Part shown: piece by piece, positions 32,346-33,368 of the stretch | Layout of the letters: each line of letters begins with the position of its first letter | Position numbering within the stretch: the stretch's first letter is position 1 | DNA from: an uncultured Lachnospiraceae bacterium | GTDB taxonomy: Bacteria; Bacillota; Clostridia; Lachnospirales; Lachnospiraceae | Assembly (NCBI GenBank): GCA_948470755.1 | Contig: CAOKPU010000035.1 | Span: 1 to 33,368 of the forward strand | Direction of reading: 5' to 3' | DNA: 33,368 nt | The notes under the pieces: generated by a model | The model's input: the letters and a program-made list of their open reading frames with translations, nothing else | Told to the model about the DNA's origin: nothing | Database searches by the model: none | Made by a program: the position numbers and the translations under genes

Positions 32346-33293
32346 ATGTCCTTTTTCCGGTATCTAATAAGCAACTGTAAACTGAATAGTCAAACAATTG
32401 TTTCTCCGGGCAAAAATCTATTATATCAAGACCACATAATCAAATTCCATTCTTTTAAAACCGGAAAAAGGATGTCGTTCATTTTCTCCCCTAAAAAAGA
32501 GAAATTAAAAGCAAGTATGACTGTAGAAGCCGCGATAGCAGTCCCGATTTTTCTTTTCTTTATTATAAATCTATTAGTTTCTTTTGATATCCTGCGTTTG
32601 CACGGGAATATTATGGGAGCGATGCATCAGACAGGAAATAAAATGGCATTTTTCGGATATGCCTACAAAAAGAGTCTGGGAGAAGAAGGGCCGGCAGAGG
32701 GGGGACTTGGCTCCCTGGCATTTTCAGAGGGGTATGTAAGAACCACAGTGATCCGTATTTTAGGAAAAGAATATTTGGATCATACATGCCTTGCATCCGG
32801 GGCGTCAGGGCTGCATTTTATGAAATCGTCAATTATGAAGGAAGACAAAATAGAACTGATTGCTTCATATAAAGTAAAACCTTTTATAGGGATAATAGGT
32901 TTTCCGGATATCCCCATGGAAAACCGGTACTATGGAAGGGCATGGACGGGGTATGACGTAGAAAGAAGAATAAGCGGCGAAAACGGTGAAGACCCAATGG
33001 TATATATTGCTGAAAACGGTACGGTTTATCATATGGCGCGCAATTGTGCTTATTTAAACCCTTCAATCGAAGCGGTTTCCTATGCACTGGCCAATCAACT
33101 AAGAAACGAAAATGGAGAGAAATATTACCCATGCGGGAGCTGTAGGGGTTACCGGTTTTGGGCGGTTGCTTATGTAACTTCTTATGGGAATAAAATACAT
33201 AGTTCGTTAAATTGTCCCGGTTTGAAAAGGACTATTTATATGGTGCATTTATCCGAAGCAGGGGGTAAAAGCAAGTGTTCAAAATGTGGATGA
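32346..33293 (+). CDS. TadE-like pseudopilin with two C-terminal Cys/His modules
   Basis: 315 residues from ATG 32346 (GGGGAG upstream at long spacing); ATG 32472 at residue 43 is a possible alternative. The TadE signature KASMTVEAAIAVPIFLFF (M58-T-V-E61) starts a single helix. The remaining part is outside the membrane. Its last 90 residues hold two similar units: H229-x4-C234 with C263-x2-C266, and H285-x4-C290 with C311-x2-C314. Each could bind one metal ion such as zinc, or form disulfides. This is the last complete gene of the Tad operon in the window. Confidence 0.75.
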   Translation: MSFFRYLISNCKLNSQTIVSPGKNLLYQDHIIKFHSFKTGKRMSFIFSPKKEKLKASMTVEAAIAVPIFLFFIINLLVSFDILRLHGNIMGAMHQTGNKMAFFGYAYKKSLGEEGPAEGGLGSLAFSEGYVRTTVIRILGKEYLDHTCLASGASGLHFMKSSIMKEDKIELIASYKVKPFIGIIGFPDIPMENRYYGRAWTGYDVERRISGENGEDPMVYIAENGTVYHMARNCAYLNPSIEAVSYALANQLRNENGEKYYPCGSCRGYRFWAVAYVTSYGNKIHSSLNCPGLKRTIYMVHLSEAGGKSKCSKCG

Positions 33294-33316
33294 TAAGAAA
33301 TGGTGGTAGTGTGAGA

Positions 33317-33363
33317 AGTGCTTCTAACCACTCGCAGCAGAGGCTGCTTCGTGGAGAAGCACT
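33317..33363. repeat. 47-base multi-helix inverted repeat at the window end
   Basis: AGTGCTTCT (33317-33325) pairs with AGAAGCACT (33355-33363); inside, CCAC (33328-33331) pairs with GTGG (33351-33354), and GCAGC (33334-33338) with GCTGC (33343-33347) around AGAG. 18 base pairs in all. It may be the operon terminator or a dispersed palindromic repeat; sequence beyond the edge is needed. Confidence 0.6.
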
Positions 33364-33368
33364 AAGTC

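Noticed and set aside
1-33368. CRISPR arrays, insertion sequences or prophage
   Set aside because: No regularly spaced direct repeats, transposase or integrase motifs, or phage genes were seen; the tRNA genes have no integrase beside them.

Overview
The window looks like chromosomal DNA from a motile, spore-forming member of the Clostridia, most likely family Lachnospiraceae. Pointers are a bofA/DUF2508 sporulation pair, a flagellin with its chaperone, a Gram-positive type Tad pilus cluster (prepilin peptidase, TadZ, CpaF, TadB, TadC, Flp, DUF5702, TadE-like), a glgB glycogen branching enzyme, strong GGAGG-type ribosome binding sites and tRNAs with no encoded CCA. The family placement rests on recognised protein families and was not computed. 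I see no phage, transposase, plasmid or CRISPR genes.

Layout: 1-5.7 kb holds a tRNA-Pro, a MATE transporter, an unrecognised DxxH-containing protein, an AlkD-like HEAT-repeat protein overlapping an RlmI-like rRNA methyltransferase, and a VanZ-family protein on the minus strand. 5.9-8.8 kb holds a 71-residue orphan protein, a DUF89 protein, and a heavy-metal exporter followed by a Fur-family regulator; a palindrome covers the -10 box of the likely promoter of this metal operon. 8.8-12.8 kb has a membrane diguanylate cyclase (minus), a FAD oxidoreductase with a C-terminal Rieske domain, and a NYN/OST-HTH protein. 12.8-14.9 kb has tRNA-Lys, tatD and rsmA. 15-17.6 kb encodes a large TPR and acidic-linker protein ending in what looks like an inactivated CbbX/SpoVK-type AAA+ domain. 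glgB follows.

19.7-24.6 kb is a flagellar operon: a sigma-D-type promoter, a 1058-residue FliK-like (DUF6240) protein, a flagellin overlapping its end, and FliS. It converges on a DUF2508 gene, which is divergent from bofA. From 25.3 kb to the end runs a tightly packed Tad pilus operon in which most neighbouring genes overlap or nearly abut. It has its own promoter and a structured leader, and ends in a large inverted repeat at the window edge.

Functional picture: flagellar filament genes and an adhesive/secretion pilus sit side by side, and a diguanylate cyclase about 15 kb away could in principle set the balance between them. The least explained pieces are the pseudo-AAA+ protein, the repeat-rich FliK-like protein, the Tad leader RNA, the TadC variant with a large extracytoplasmic insert, and the TadE-like protein carrying two Cys/His modules.
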